Below are positions 38,001-44,944 of a DNA stretch of 64,000 nucleotides, in pieces (position 1 is the first letter of the stretch; each line of letters starts with the position of its first letter). The stretch comes from Lineus longissimus (lineage: Eukaryota > Nemertea > Pilidiophora > Heteronemertea > Lineidae). The notes under the pieces were generated by a model that was not told where the DNA came from, searched no databases, and saw only the letters and a list, made by a program, of their open reading frames with translations. The position numbers and the translations under genes are program-made. The stretch spans positions 18,090,039 through 18,154,038 of the forward strand of contig NC_088317.1 in assembly GCF_910592395.1 (NCBI RefSeq), read 5' to 3'.

Positions 38001-38048
38001 CGACGGGCGATGGAGTGGTGGTGACTTGGTTATTCAACTGTTCATGGT
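8601..38048 (-). CDS. Multi-exon gene for a type II membrane protein with EGF, cbEGF and TNFR-like modules (gene-level entry, 3' end open)
   Basis: Seen: twelve reasonably supported exons on the minus strand, with consensus GT-AG sites, that chain in one frame, plus weaker candidates. The encoded order is a hydrophilic basic tail, a single hydrophobic segment of about 20 residues without a preceding signal peptide, a stalk with two N-x-S sequons, an EGF domain, a calcium-binding EGF domain, a four-cysteine TNFR-like segment, then about 100 residues with one cysteine. Known: basic residues before a lone hydrophobic segment usually give an N-in/C-out type II topology, and EGF/cbEGF modules are extracellular. 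Inferred: a cell-surface adhesion molecule, receptor or ligand. I do not recognise the orthologue, so no symbol is given. From the short start the product exceeds 304 residues. A stop codon and polyadenylation signal were not located. Confidence 0.85.
9061..9206. mobile_element. Foldback (MITE-like) element, about 146 bp
   Basis: The left arm (9061-9128) and right arm (9136-9206) are imperfect inverted copies around a 7-base loop. They share AAGCATGTGAAA/CAGGCATGTGAAA, AATCGATTG and CACTGACA. Almost the whole length pairs with itself and there is no ORF. A target-site duplication could not be set with confidence. Confidence 0.75.
9464..9538 (-). CDS. Ectodomain exon of unknown fold
   Basis: The acceptor is CCTCTGCCTTCCAG and the donor A|GTAAGTAA, both strong; symmetric phase 1, 75 bp. 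The peptide starts [19 protein letters not shown] and ends YRPVK. Tryptophan and proline content and GC-rich codons mark it as coding. It contains no cysteine, so the module after the TNFR-like segment differs from the EGF region. I do not recognise a family. Confidence 0.75.
9971..10072. repeat. 34-bp tandem repeat, 3 copies
   Basis: Units start with AAATGCTGTTAATTTGATC. Copies 1 and 2 are identical and copy 3 has diverged at its end. It lies in the same intron as the 19-bp minisatellite. Confidence 0.95.
10681..10889. repeat. 19-bp minisatellite, 11 copies
   Basis: The unit GTATATTCTATTTCATGTA repeats 11 times (209 bp) with a few single-base variants (copies 3, 6, 7 and 11). It lies in the intron between the exons at 9464 and 11622. 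The high uniformity suggests recent expansion. Confidence 0.97.
11622..11681 (-). CDS. Ectodomain exon, helical linker
   Basis: The acceptor is TTTGGTTGTTTCAG and the donor A|GTAAAT; symmetric phase 1, 60 bp. It encodes [19 protein letters not shown], which has amphipathic, helix-prone spacing and no cysteine. The 1.65 kb gap to the previous exon could conceal another exon, so direct joining (making a Leu codon) is provisional. Phase agreement with both neighbours is the main support. Confidence 0.6.
13124..13735 (+). other. 203-codon open frame antisense to the TNFR-like exon
   Basis: This is the longest open frame in the window and runs antisense across the exon at 13328-13402. Near its start lies a hydrophobic run ([12 protein letters not shown]) that resembles a signal peptide. 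It has no recognised domain, and residue composition (many His, Ser, Thr) is not clearly coding. The local rise in GC and the antisense exon both reduce stop codons, so chance is a reasonable explanation. Confidence 0.15.
13328..13402 (-). CDS. TNFR-like cysteine segment exon
   Basis: The acceptor is CTGTTTTTAG and the donor C|GTAAGTAG; symmetric phase 1, 75 bp. The residues [14 protein letters not shown] and then QDTLCI follow directly after the cbEGF. Spacing C-x2-C-x9-C-x8-C with the final D-T-x-C is typical of a TNF-receptor cysteine-rich repeat, although one repeat without the rest of the domain is incomplete. It could instead be an irregular EGF or GCC2/GCC3-like fragment. A 203-codon plus-strand frame (13124-13735) runs antisense across this exon. 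Confidence 0.75.
14119..14241 (-). CDS. Calcium-binding EGF-like domain exon
   Basis: The acceptor is GATTGTTTTCAG and the donor A|GTAAGTCA; symmetric phase 1, 123 bp. The split codon plus exon give DKNEC, then cysteines at 166, 173, 179, 188, 190 and 201 of the short isoform. [12 protein letters not shown] fits the Asx-hydroxylation/calcium-binding consensus C-x-N-x4-[FY]-x-C-x-C, and [11 protein letters not shown] completes the domain. Known: tandem EGF plus cbEGF units form rigid calcium-stabilised rods in secreted and cell-surface proteins. This is the most secure domain call in the window. Confidence 0.93.
14645..14797 (-). CDS. EGF-like domain exon
   Basis: The acceptor is GTCTTTTCCAG and the donor G|GTGGGT; symmetric phase 1, 153 bp. 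After [11 protein letters not shown] come six cysteines at residues 123, 129, 140, 147, 149 and 160 of the short isoform, with the diagnostic CVCEKGY core. This is the C-x-C-x2-G-Y pattern of an EGF domain. One domain per symmetric phase-1 exon is the usual arrangement of shuffled extracellular modules. It lacks the N-terminal D-x-D/N-E calcium ligands, so it is probably not calcium-binding, unlike the next exon. Confidence 0.9.
14938..15033 (-). CDS. Extracellular stalk exon with N-glycosylation sequons
   Basis: The acceptor is TTTAAATTTCAG and the donor G|GTGAGTT; symmetric phase 1, 96 bp. It encodes [14 protein letters not shown] and continues to [17 protein letters not shown] and NQS (N97 and N103 of the short isoform) are N-glycosylation sequons, in keeping with an extracellular position. 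There is no cysteine. It separates the membrane from the EGF domain by about 50 residues together with the end of the previous exon. No domain family is recognised. Confidence 0.85.
15426..15612 (-). CDS. Membrane-anchor exon (Pro/Arg-rich juxtamembrane segment and transmembrane helix)
   Basis: The acceptor is TTCGTTACCAG and the donor A|GTAAGTAC. Phase 0 in, phase 1 out, 62 codons. It starts [18 protein letters not shown], a proline-rich basic stretch that includes a possible SH3-binding RPRPPPGR. A hydrophobic helix follows at residues 42-61 of the short isoform (AALATMAV through VVYAACI), and the exon closes with [14 protein letters not shown] outside the membrane. Positive charges lie before the helix and none of the sequence resembles a cleavable signal peptide, so an N-in/C-out type II anchor is inferred. 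An internal Met within the hydrophobic segment is not a likely start. Confidence 0.85.
15892..15939 (-). CDS. Alternative first coding exon giving a short acidic N terminus
   Basis: The exon encodes [16 protein letters not shown] and ends at a strong GTAAGT donor in phase 0, which matches the acceptor of the membrane exon 280 bases downstream. An in-frame TGA lies nine bases before the ATG and no AG intervenes, so this frame cannot be reached from an upstream exon by an acceptor in that gap; it reads as an initiator exon. A TATAAAT sequence lies at 15963-15969, but is close enough to the ATG that it may be coincidental. The product would lack the basic tail of the long form. Known: alternative first exons are common in type II membrane protein genes. 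Confidence 0.7.
16011..16275. repeat. Degenerate repeat of GTAATCCAGTGACTA motifs
   Basis: TAATCCAGTGA or near variants recur at least five times with irregular spacing, often beside TATTCA or TTTGG. It lies just upstream of the alternative first exon. Confidence 0.7.
16280..20420. other. Intron between tail exon and membrane exon
   Basis: Apart from the SINE head at 18.85 kb and the (GATT)n tract at about 19468-19488, nothing recognisable is seen. Short frames here show no splice context. Confidence 0.6.
18842..18910 (-). mobile_element. tRNA-derived SINE head
   Basis: On the minus strand TGGCATAGTGGGTAAG resembles a pol III A box (plus coordinates about 18887-18902) and GAGTTCGAATCTG a B box (18846-18858), with tRNA-like spacing. 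A T/A-rich tail follows. It does not fold as a full tRNA, so it is a SINE head and not a tRNA gene. Confidence 0.6.
20429..20566. repeat. Perfect 40-bp tandem duplication with an inverted third copy
   Basis: Two identical 40-bp copies occupy 20436-20475 and 20476-20515 (beginning TGAGGAAATCAGGGG and ending CTCCGGCACTG). An inverted, slightly diverged copy follows at about 20526-20566. The outer copies can form a stem of about 40 bp. It lies in an intron, 300 bases from a coding exon. Confidence 0.9.
20612..20777. mobile_element. MITE-like element with inverted terminal repeats
   Basis: The left end (GCCTAAAA...GGTTTACATAG...GTCACTT) and the inverted right end (GCCTAAAA...GTTTACATAG...TTGTCACTT) match over roughly 40-45 bases. 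The interior has no ORF of note. It starts about 45 bases after the 40-bp repeat cluster. Confidence 0.65.
20868..20960 (-). CDS. Cytoplasmic-tail exon (93 bp, symmetric phase 0)
   Basis: The acceptor is CCCTCTCTATGCAG and the donor TCC|GTAAGTT, both strong. The 31 codons start [18 protein letters not shown] and end RPSSPPS. The patch PVRPKRH and the Ser/Pro-rich end resemble a disordered regulatory tail. Phase 0 at both ends lets it join the membrane exon directly, in the same position as the alternative first exon at 15892-15939. Confidence 0.75.
21774..21827 (-). CDS. Acidic cytoplasmic-tail exon (54 bp, symmetric phase 0)
   Basis: The acceptor is CTGTCTTTCCAG and the donor GAT|GTAAGT. 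It encodes [18 protein letters not shown], rich in Asp, Glu and Ser with SP and TP-like sites typical of disordered phospho-regulated tails. The length is a multiple of three with phase 0 at both ends, so it can be skipped without changing the frame. It lies about 0.8 kb upstream of the next tail exon. Confidence 0.7.
21999..22024 (-). CDS. Candidate small tail exon (phase 1 to 0)
   Basis: Two bases plus eight codons (RLSKSGNK) end at a strong AAG|GTGAGT donor about 170 bases upstream of the next exon. With the preceding G it restores phase 0, so it links the 34.9 kb exon to the 21.77 kb exon. The proposed acceptor (ending GATGTAG) has a poor pyrimidine tract, which is the main weakness. An in-frame TGA lies not far upstream, so the exon cannot be much longer in this frame. 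Confidence 0.32.
23532..23607. repeat. 42-bp tandem duplication
   Basis: GATAGAACAGCAGGA recurs at 23532 and 23574, with partial similarity downstream (CCCAAGATGCGC versus CCCAGAGATTCGC). It produces an IEQQDVP repeat in a short open frame that shows no other sign of coding. Confidence 0.75.
24171..24194 (-). CDS. Candidate 24-nt cassette microexon
   Basis: A long pyrimidine run ending TTTTTTCTAG is followed by exactly 24 bases and a strong GTAAGT donor. The 24 bases are open in phase 0 (IHCTRIGF) and leave the frame unchanged. This would suit insertion between phase-0 tail exons, but not between the phase-1 pair at 34.9 and 22.0 kb. Splice-signal quality is the only support. Confidence 0.18.
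28130..28205 (+). mobile_element. tRNA-derived SINE head
   Basis: TGTAGTGGAGTACTGG resembles a degenerate A box and GGTTCAGACTC (28182-28192) a B box, in the order and spacing of a tRNA promoter. The following CAGACTCTGGTCTGGGATTC retains part of a T-arm-like stem. Confidence 0.5.
29672..30178. repeat. Diverged direct repeat, period 345 bp
   Basis: About 160 bases starting at 29672 (TCCAAAGATAATCTTTTATA) recur at 30017 with roughly one difference in ten. Both copies end in CACTTTGCCACCTGCGCGA and GGCGCGCTC. The intervening part holds a SINE-like head. Confidence 0.85.
29866..29945 (+). mobile_element. tRNA-derived SINE head between two copies of a 345-bp-period repeat
   Basis: GGTTCAGCGCTAAGA looks like an A box and GGTTCGACTCC (29915-29925) is a near-perfect B box inside a CGGG...CCCG T-arm stem. 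A run of T and C-rich sequence follows. The element sits between the repeated segments at 29672 and 30017. Confidence 0.6.
31020..32138 (+). mobile_element. Helentron-associated (HINE/pearl-type) non-autonomous element
   Basis: Seen in order: a leading GCTCACCT; three diverged tandem units of roughly 290-315 bp beginning near 31123, 31437 and 31739, each with the conserved block GACCTCTGTGACCTTGA; a (GAC/GACG)n microsatellite at 32031-32094; and a perfect 11-bp hairpin at 32110-32135 whose arm repeats GCTCACCT in inverse. Known: pearl/Cvg-type and other Helentron-associated elements combine a tandem-repeat core, an adjacent microsatellite, subterminal inverted repeats and a terminal palindrome. 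There is no Rep/helicase ORF, so it would be non-autonomous. Exact termini were not fixed. The alternative is an unclassified satellite-bearing repeat. Confidence 0.55.
32031..32094. repeat. (GAC/GACG)n microsatellite
   Basis: About 64 bases of mixed GGAC and GAC units lie between the last core repeat and the terminal hairpin of the element at 31.0-32.1 kb. Length variation between individuals is likely. Confidence 0.95.
32480..32720. repeat. Diverged tandem duplication, about 190-bp units
   Basis: On the minus strand the blocks GAGACCAATATTC, TTCATTCTC(C/T)GT(C/T)CTG and GGTATGT...GTATGTTTG each occur twice in the same order. This explains the two overlapping minus-strand frames of 114 and 128 codons here, which are not supported as genes. 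Confidence 0.65.
33451..33605. repeat. 86-bp tandem duplication
   Basis: AGCTAATCTCAGTAATGAAT recurs at 33451 and 33537 with one change, followed by AGTCACTGAATT and AGAATGGTGTTCG in both copies. Confidence 0.9.
34891..34948 (-). CDS. Probable cytoplasmic-tail exon (phase 0 to 1) with tandem acceptor
   Basis: The open frame reads [19 protein letters not shown] followed by one base and a GTAAGC donor. The local GC content rises sharply and third positions are C/G-rich, as in coding DNA. The acceptor is a doubled AAG (exon start 34948 or 34945), which would include or omit one Lys. The preceding pyrimidine tract is modest. Phase 0 input fits the exon at 37897-38048; phase 1 output fits the small exon at 21999-22024. 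The opposite strand is also open here (reading [18 protein letters not shown] to a TAG), so a plus-strand terminal exon is an alternative. Confidence 0.45.
34950..37895. other. Intron between tail exons
   Basis: The diverged repeat at 35.9-36.3 kb is the only structured feature. A weak similarity (CTTATCAG(T/C)GGTCACGC) near 35077 and 35194 suggests another old duplication. No other exon was supported. Confidence 0.55.
35939..36265. repeat. Diverged direct repeat, period about 216 bp
   Basis: GACACC(A/T)...ACAACC(A/G)ATTTCAGC recurs near 35939 and 36155. AACATGA...AGGAAATCT recurs near 36015 and 36226. Divergence is roughly 15-25 percent by eye. Confidence 0.75.
37897..38048 (-). CDS. Cytoplasmic-tail exon with Lys/Arg-rich cluster
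   Basis: The acceptor is a pyrimidine-rich run ending TTTCAG and the donor is GAG|GTAGGG. The exon carries two bases plus 50 codons (phase 1 in, phase 0 out). It begins [17 protein letters not shown], runs through [14 protein letters not shown] and ends ESEARRKE. The basic cluster could be a nuclear-localisation or phospholipid-binding patch; SP and TP dipeptides suggest proline-directed phosphorylation. Composition is disordered and strongly coding-like (GC-rich against an AT-rich background). Assignment to the EGF gene rests on strand, phase and the matching style of the next tail exons, not on a transcript. Confidence 0.75.
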
Positions 38049-38049
38049 C

Positions 38050-40060
38050 TGAAATGAACAAGGATAACACCGAATATAATGAGACATTTGAAATCATTGA
38101 AAGCAGTATTTGTGACAGGTTTGATTTCTCAAGCACTCCGATTCTTTTCGGCTTCGAGTAAAATTTCATTCACTTCTCACTTTGAGTTACTAGAGTAGAC
38201 ACTTGGACTGAGTATTGACTACTTCCGAAGTTTCAGTTCTTCTGGTTTACAAGTCAACTTCTACTAACAGACACTCAGACAGCTAATTTGCTTCAGGCTT
38301 GTTTTGTGTTACGGTCGGGAATGTCAATCGATTCTAATTTGTTAATGATTTCCATTAGCCAGTACTCATTCGATGCCTTTACTGTAAACTGTGAAATATC
38401 CGTGGCACAAAATATTCACCTAATTGTCCTTTCACCATTTCGGGCAACATAACTTCAGTCAATTGATTTTCGATGAAACAATAACATTGATGACACTCAC
38501 ACATTCCATTTTTCACGTTTCGAACCTAGGTGACCAATATCAAACAACTTTACAGTATCTAACTTAATGATGCTTTTCCAATCTTCATAGGAGAGCATAC
38601 TAACCTAAGACATTGCTTCATAATGCTTCCTACGATTTCAGAATGAAGAATGTTAACTATCAACTAATTGTAATCGACACGCTGCGACAGTTTTATTCAG
38701 CCATTTACCAATTCCTCTGCATGCGTGATTTAATTTCATGCTCGACTACCGTGGCCAGCATGATACCGACTCAGAGCCAGTGGATTTGATGCTAAGATAG
38801 CCGTCGCAGGTGGCTCAATGCGGCAATACTGCAAGCGATGCATCATTTGAATTGGTTTATAAAATCCATTTATTTCGAGATTACAACGGTCTCAGGGCCA
38901 GCTATCACACTTCCTCTCACGGTGCTCCTTTAAATGACAGATGCAAAGGGGCATGTTTTTGCTACTGGCGGTATTTTTCTAATGCTGTTGTGCCGTGGTT
39001 TTCTTTTCGTAAACAAACTTTTTAAGCTCTGAGCTGCCAGAAAGTAGAGTACAGTGGTGAAGGAACCTTCGTGGCCTTTACAGGCGTTGGATTTAAACTG
39101 AAATGTAATAGGAAGTGGAATAGAGTCCTAGGAACTAGAACCTCTTGAGCTCTCAGTTGCCAAGATATCGAAAATGTCCTTGCCATAAGTCTCTTAAACC
39201 TTTCGAATGCTGAACTGTCTTTAAGCAGGAAATTCCTTTGCAGAGTCAACCAATACTGACAAGGAAGAAACAATAGCGACAAGACGAGAACGGGATGCCA
39301 TTTTTCAAACATACAGTTTGAAAGACAGGAAGATATCTTGCGGCAAGAATTTCGAGACATATACAGAATTGATTCTCCAATAATATTCATTCGAAAAGCA
39401 CAATTCCTGCCCTAGAGCAACCTCTTTATTATTTATGTCACATATTGCGACAGCCACAAAATATTATTACAAGCCCTAAGGTAAGAACTTAGCTTACTAG
39501 AGGAGTCGAGCAACCAGAACAATTTCTCCATAACATTCAAGTGCCTTTCGTGTCTGTCACATTTCAATTATGACAGTAGCAGCCACAAAACGATACTTGA
39601 AAGCTTTTTTTTTATCAGGCTGAAAGTACACAGAGTGTCAAAATGTTACAAAAAAACAGATTTGGCGCTAAGTTGTTGACCATATCAAAAACGATTCTTG
39701 CTTTGGTTTCCATCTTGCAATTTGCGAAAAAGACCTTTTCTGTGGAGAAACTGTCAGCACAATGGATCTAGACTTGCCCTCAAGACACCTATTCTATTTC
39801 TAGTAAATTCAATGAGATCATAGAAAATCATTCCATTCTGTAAAAGCCATCGCGCCGCAAAGGGGATTTCATCCTTTGGCATACTCTACCTACCTCCTAG
39901 AATTTATTTCTTCTTCAGATATGATTTTTCTTCATGCCTTGAAGGGCGATATTTGTATTGTCACTAAGAAGGTTTTAGACGCTAGTAATGGATTTTTTCC
40001 TTTCTTCTCGATCTTCGGGACACATTATTACACCTATATGTATTGTTAACAAAATGTTTG
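38050..40060. other. Stretch upstream of the tail exon, probably first intron
   Basis: A 122-codon minus-strand frame at 39022-39390 contains a hydrophobic run (HPVLVLSLLFLPCQYW), but no splice or start context supports it. Otherwise nothing is seen. Confidence 0.45.
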
Positions 40061-40065
40061 CTTAC

Positions 40066-40135
40066 ACGCATATGACCTTGGAGAAGTAACGTATTGTGTA
40101 CTCAGAGAGATGAGATGGAAGTCATTTGTGCTCAT
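40066..40135 (-). CDS. Candidate first coding exon of the long isoform
   Basis: Reading from the ATG at 40135 gives 23 codons beginning MSTNDFHLISLS, then one base before a GTAAGC donor. The phase-1 end fits the exon at 37897-38048, which needs one incoming base; the join makes a Tyr codon. The ATG has A at -3. Two further in-frame ATGs lie upstream in the same open frame (initiating MLRVFEV and MFIIQS), so the true start is unsettled. The base before the donor is T, which is suboptimal. No promoter signal was identified. The exon may simply be a chance open frame; a different upstream exon could supply the start. Confidence 0.3.
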
Positions 40136-41734
40136 TTTAACCTCACATAAGTTAACCTCAAATACCCGTAGCATGGTGCTTTGAATGATGAACATTCTCC
40201 CTCTCGGCAGCAGCGTGGCATCAACCAGTCATGTTCTTATGCATACTGCCATCAGGTCTCTACCCTGTAGAGGCTACAATGGTATTGTACCTATTTGCCT
40301 TACATACATTTGGAATCGTCTCATATCATATCAGCATTACAAATCCTCCCATAATTCCTGTACAGAAAGTGTCCTCTATCATCTAGATATATCATATTAC
40401 AACTAATAACATCACACAAGATCTGCCCTCACATGAATCTTTAAGTCTTTCCCCACCATGATAGGAAAAGATTACACCGATCTAGTTGGGATCATCCCAC
40501 ATCGCTCTCGTCCTCGCAATCAATACCAAAATCTATTTATAGCGTTATGACATTGTGCTATTGACGATCGTTCATATCTCGTTATGATATGGTGCGCTAG
40601 GGCCGCTGACCACACACATTCGCTAATGTCCTCCCACTAACTCTGTTAGACGTACAAAGCATCCTTCTCTCACATTCTTAAGCTATCCCTAAGTGTTAAC
40701 CCTCAGAAATATGTTTCGTTCATTTGAACCCACATGTAAGTCAAGTGTATATAACATTTTGAAAACCCCACGCTACAAATGACGGACTAGAATTATCAGC
40801 CATTACCTTCAGATCACAAGTCGGATACTCTTCCACCGAGCCACCATGCTTCATAGCGAGTATAACAACCAAAGGCAATTTCTGAGGATACACGACTAGG
40901 CTAACCTCTCCAAACTCAATGTCAAACCAATATTCATTAGATACAATATGAACACATTTCTGCCACCCTTAAGCTACCTGGAGATGTTTACCCTAGCTTG
41001 ATAGTTCATCTCATTATAACCAGTCCAAGACCATGCACATATCATCACAAAAATATCACAGCGATTTCAGCTACATTCAAGATGGAAACAAAAACGGTCA
41101 CTCATACTTTCGTACCACGAAAATCTCTGCAGGGTTGATTAGTTCACCCACACCCCATTATTAGGTAATCTCCATCGGGTAACTTAGTTACGAGTACAAA
41201 GAACATATTTTCTAAGGATGATGTAAAGCGGCCTGGAGGTAGGGACATGACTAACAAGTCATATCAGGCATTGGGTAATCCGTGGAACCGAGAAGGGCGC
41301 ACGGTTCATGCTTTTATACTGGGGTAATACGGATAATTTCTTCCCTCAAGAGCTTTCTAGTCCAAAGTGTAGACCGAGAATGTACTCGTAAAGTTAGTGA
41401 TTGAACAGTTGGCGGCCAAAAACATTAGCATCCACAAGTGGGTGTTATTAGATTTTTATGTATCAAGTCTGGCGGATTGTCTTCCAGTTCACAGAATGTA
41501 TATCAATATTCAGACTAGGGGACACTTGCGCAGCTGTAAGTTATTCTTGACTTAAGTCAAGCATGGTATCCTTACATACCAAGGTAAATAGTTGTGTGCA
41601 CAAACATCACAGCACATCATTGATGAGGACAAGGCTGGACGTGGCATCTTGTCAGAGAAAATGCCCACAGGAGACCAGTGGCAGCCTCAAAATGTCTAGC
41701 ATAGTTCAGGACCTGCTCCCCTCAACCTGTCCCC

Positions 41735-42010
41735 GCTCACCTTGGCCCTGCAACTGTGATATTCATACAATGGTCTTCAGGAACGAAGACTTTTACCTTT
41801 ACCATTACCACCAGTCTGCCAGAACTGAATATAGTCTCAAAAGCTTCTGTATCACCTAGATGGCACAGGCCCTCGATCAATATTTGCTTTTTCCCCTACT
41901 GACGTTGGCCTTGCAACTATCACATTCATGCGAAGGACTTCACGCTTGTTGATCATTCCCTATATCATTACCAGCAATCCATCGATATTGAATCCCAACT
42001 TATCCAAGAT
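41735..42010. repeat. Diverged direct repeat, period about 163 bp
   Basis: TTGGCC(C/T)TGCAACT followed by ATTCAT recurs near 41742 and 41905, with later shared ATTACCA(C/G)CA. The 98-codon plus-strand frame here is a by-product with no domain. Confidence 0.5.
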
Positions 42011-42819
42011 CAAGTTCAACGAATAAGCTGACACACTGATATGACTGGAGAACGCTATGCCAATAACAATTATATATGGATTAGGTGTCCGGGACAAGGG
42101 CGTCAGCTCAAGTTACCAAGTATTATCTGTGCGTTGTTCAGAGAAGCGTACGAGTACACGTCCATGTGAAGGGTGGCTCAGAAAAGAAACCAAAACTGTC
42201 AGACCCATCACAGCATCCTGTTGGCAACCAGAGGTGCAGGCTGGACTCCGACACCCACCCCCCTCCCAAACCCAACTTATTCGTTAGAAACATTGTCAGA
42301 ATTCAATTCAAAGGGTCGTATAGATTTTTATCTACATTTGACATTTCTATCACTTCATCATGATTGAGTGGACTGGAGACGCAGTGCGACTGTTTCATAT
42401 ATTGATATCATATGCCTGTCTCCCCATGACAATAACAGGAAGTCAGACACAAGCCTACGACCCTGTGGAACATACTTGTAACAAAGACCCAATAGAACCT
42501 TTGGACAATGTTATACGTCTCCTCTACTTGTTAAGACTGGTAGGTTAGAGGAGCGGGACAAATGACATTCGCACGATTACAGATTACCTGACAATAACCA
42601 GAGCATCTTTTGTTTAGGTATTATCATCAGTGCAGCATCATGTGTACGTTATTAGGATGTATTTCATCAAGAGGAACATCTACCTGTTGAAAACCAGGGA
42701 CTGAGAAGGGCATAATAAAAGTTTGTGAATGATGGCTTGAGGACTTCTTTATCCTCGGTTAGTCACAGAGTACCGATGCGAGCAAATAATCGAATGGGCA
42801 TTGCAAACTCCAATTTCTT

Positions 42820-43060
42820 ACTGGTTTGAGCAGAAAAAAAACAATTGATGGAAATATTTGTTTTTCTGTTTTTCATCTATCCGAGTTGAATTTTTTCATC
42901 TGTTCAAATTCTGAAAAATTTTCGAAGCCAAAAAAAGTTTTGAGACTGATGATGTTGCTTCATGTTGAGCAGTAAAAAAACAATTGAACAAAATATTTGG
43001 ACACATTTTTTTTGGTACTGATGATGTTGCTTTATTTGGAGCAGAAAAACACCAAATGAA
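42820..43060. repeat. Diverged short tandem units (about 70 bp spacing in the last pair)
   Basis: GATGATGTTGCTT followed by a GAGCAGNAAAAA stretch recurs around 42948 and 43019, and an earlier GAGCAGAAAAAAAAC copy lies near 42830. Units are too diverged to delimit exactly. Confidence 0.55.
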
Positions 43061-43068
43061 AACCAGAG

Positions 43069-43310
43069 GAACAGTTCCTTGGGTGAATAATAATTCGCAG
43101 GGTGCCACGTTCGGATTTTTTTCGATTTTGACATCTCTGACCTTAGAAGTCTGTCAAATTCAACCGGTCTTTGATTTACGAGTATATATGCCTGACAGGT
43201 GTCTATATACCAGAGAAAATGTTCCTAGGGTAAATAATAACGAAACGAGCCACGTTCGGAAATATTTTCGAATTTGACCTCTGTGACCTTGAAAAGTATG
43301 TCAAATCAAA
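43069..43310 (+). repeat. Diverged 147-bp tandem pair related to the 31 kb element
   Basis: Copies beginning near 43069 and 43216 share GAATAATAA/TAAATAATAA and CCACGTTCGG. The second carries TTTGACCTCTGTGACCTTG at 43273-43291, the same block that recurs in the 31 kb element. This is either a fragment of the same repeat superfamily or a relative. Confidence 0.6.
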
Positions 43311-44816
43311 AGCCCGTTTACTACATCATGTGAGCCAAAAAGCAGGCAACATGTCAAAGGTTTTCATCAACTCTGGTATTTGCTCCCAATTGATTAGAAG
43401 TACAGAAAATGGCGTCCCCTCTCCGCTGCATAAGAATGTCCGTATCAGAAGTTGACACAGCTAATTCATCATGTTCAGTGACAGCCACGTCAATGTCAAC
43501 AAAATTACCATTGTTGATCAGTGCTAGGCTGGTCCGTGGATGGACACAGTCGCATAGCTGGGGAGGTAGTCGATCAATGCAGCTGAGAAATTAAATGAAA
43601 GGATCAATGCAAGAACCCAGAAACCAACATTTCCTCAGTTTGTTTCTTGCAGGACCAATAAGCTATGAACTGTCGAAGTCTAATGGCATGACCATTCGTT
43701 GGTAATCTCTTGGTTGGATTGTCTGATGGTACCAGTTTTACACAAATTGAGGTAGAATCAATTATTCCGATATTTCCGCATTATAGCCCCGTGTGTAAAG
43801 TGGTATGCTTTTAAGAGCCAGGCGATGCATAAACAGAGCACATGATCTGAAAATTCTTCTTTTCCCGAACCCCTGATCCAAAAATACATAACTCAATACG
43901 AGTACAATGGTACCATGATATAGATGAAAGATCGGATATTCTCGGCTAAATGGGCAATGTGGAGTTGGAACCGATACCACAGATTGGAAAGCCCCACACG
44001 CAATGACGTTGTATTGTGGAGTATTGGAATCCAATCATGGACAAGTAATAGAGCGTGGACTGATGCTATCAGCGGGGAAAAAATGGAAGGATTTTCTGAG
44101 AGAATGGTTGACTTGACATTGGCAAATTCCACCGGGAACATCGGAAAGGAGTCACTGAACAGATCCCGGACACTGCATAGCTTGGCCTCTGGGTAGATCT
44201 AACTTGCCCTACTCACCTAGGTGTATAAATGGGTACCCACTGGAACGATCAGGTTGTCGCGCCGATTGAACAGCTCATCTCAGTTCTATTGACAGGTTTC
44301 AGGTTATACCAGTGTTAAATAGCAAAGTTGGTTGATAACCTAATATAATCTTATTGATATCAGACTACTCAGCAACCATCGATAAATAAAGGGTTAAATG
44401 TATGTTAGTGTGTGTTGGAACAGGCAAAGGATACTGGCATTGATTGTGCCATCTTACTCTTCTTCTTTGCATCTCAATCTTAGAAGAACTCTGGTGATAA
44501 ATACTGTCCACCGTACTCCAAATATTTTAATTCACATCGTAACATCTCGGAAAATTGTGTGTCGAGATGCATTGCCCTTGAATCAGCTTTGTAAAATCTC
44601 ACAGAAGCATTGGAGTTCCCACATCTAGGAACACTAACTACATAAATGACTGGCGTTGGACACTGGTCCCTACACTGGTGCAGAGCGAACAGAGCAAACT
44701 GACCTACCGATCGACAATGCTAATTCTGTCTGATCAACGATCGTGAATAACTTGCTAATTCAGTTGACAGTGATGCGACTGTCCCTGAACGTGGTGTATT
44801 AGCTTTGTCAACTCAC

Positions 44817-44944
44817 AATTTCTCAGGGGTACTCTTGCACTGGGTAACCCTCTCTACGATTACATTGCCAAGAACACCCACTCCTTCTGATGAGACATAC
44901 AGCCATACACCCTGACATTTCCAATGACATTTCCTTTCCTCCAT
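44817..44944 (-). CDS. Isolated candidate exon, cysteine-containing
   Basis: A good acceptor (CCTTGTTTTGTCAG) opens a 128-base frame (phase 0 to 2) to a GTGAGT donor. It reads MEERKCHWKCQGVWLYVSS and later GNVIVERVTQCKSTPEK. Cysteine and tryptophan spacing looks like an extracellular segment. Its phase does not join any other exon found, so it would belong to another gene or an undetected exon chain. Confidence 0.27.

Larger units (their letters stand above)
40140..44810. other. Stretch without a supported gene
   Basis: Diverged tandem repeats at 41.7-42.0 and 42.8-43.3 kb are the recognisable content. Overlapping short plus-strand frames at 42.06-42.37 kb look like chance frames in a C-rich patch. 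Confidence 0.55.

Noticed and set aside
39022-39390. 122-codon minus-strand frame with a hydrophobic run
   Set aside because: No acceptor or donor that would place it in the EGF gene, no recognisable domain, and composition close to background.
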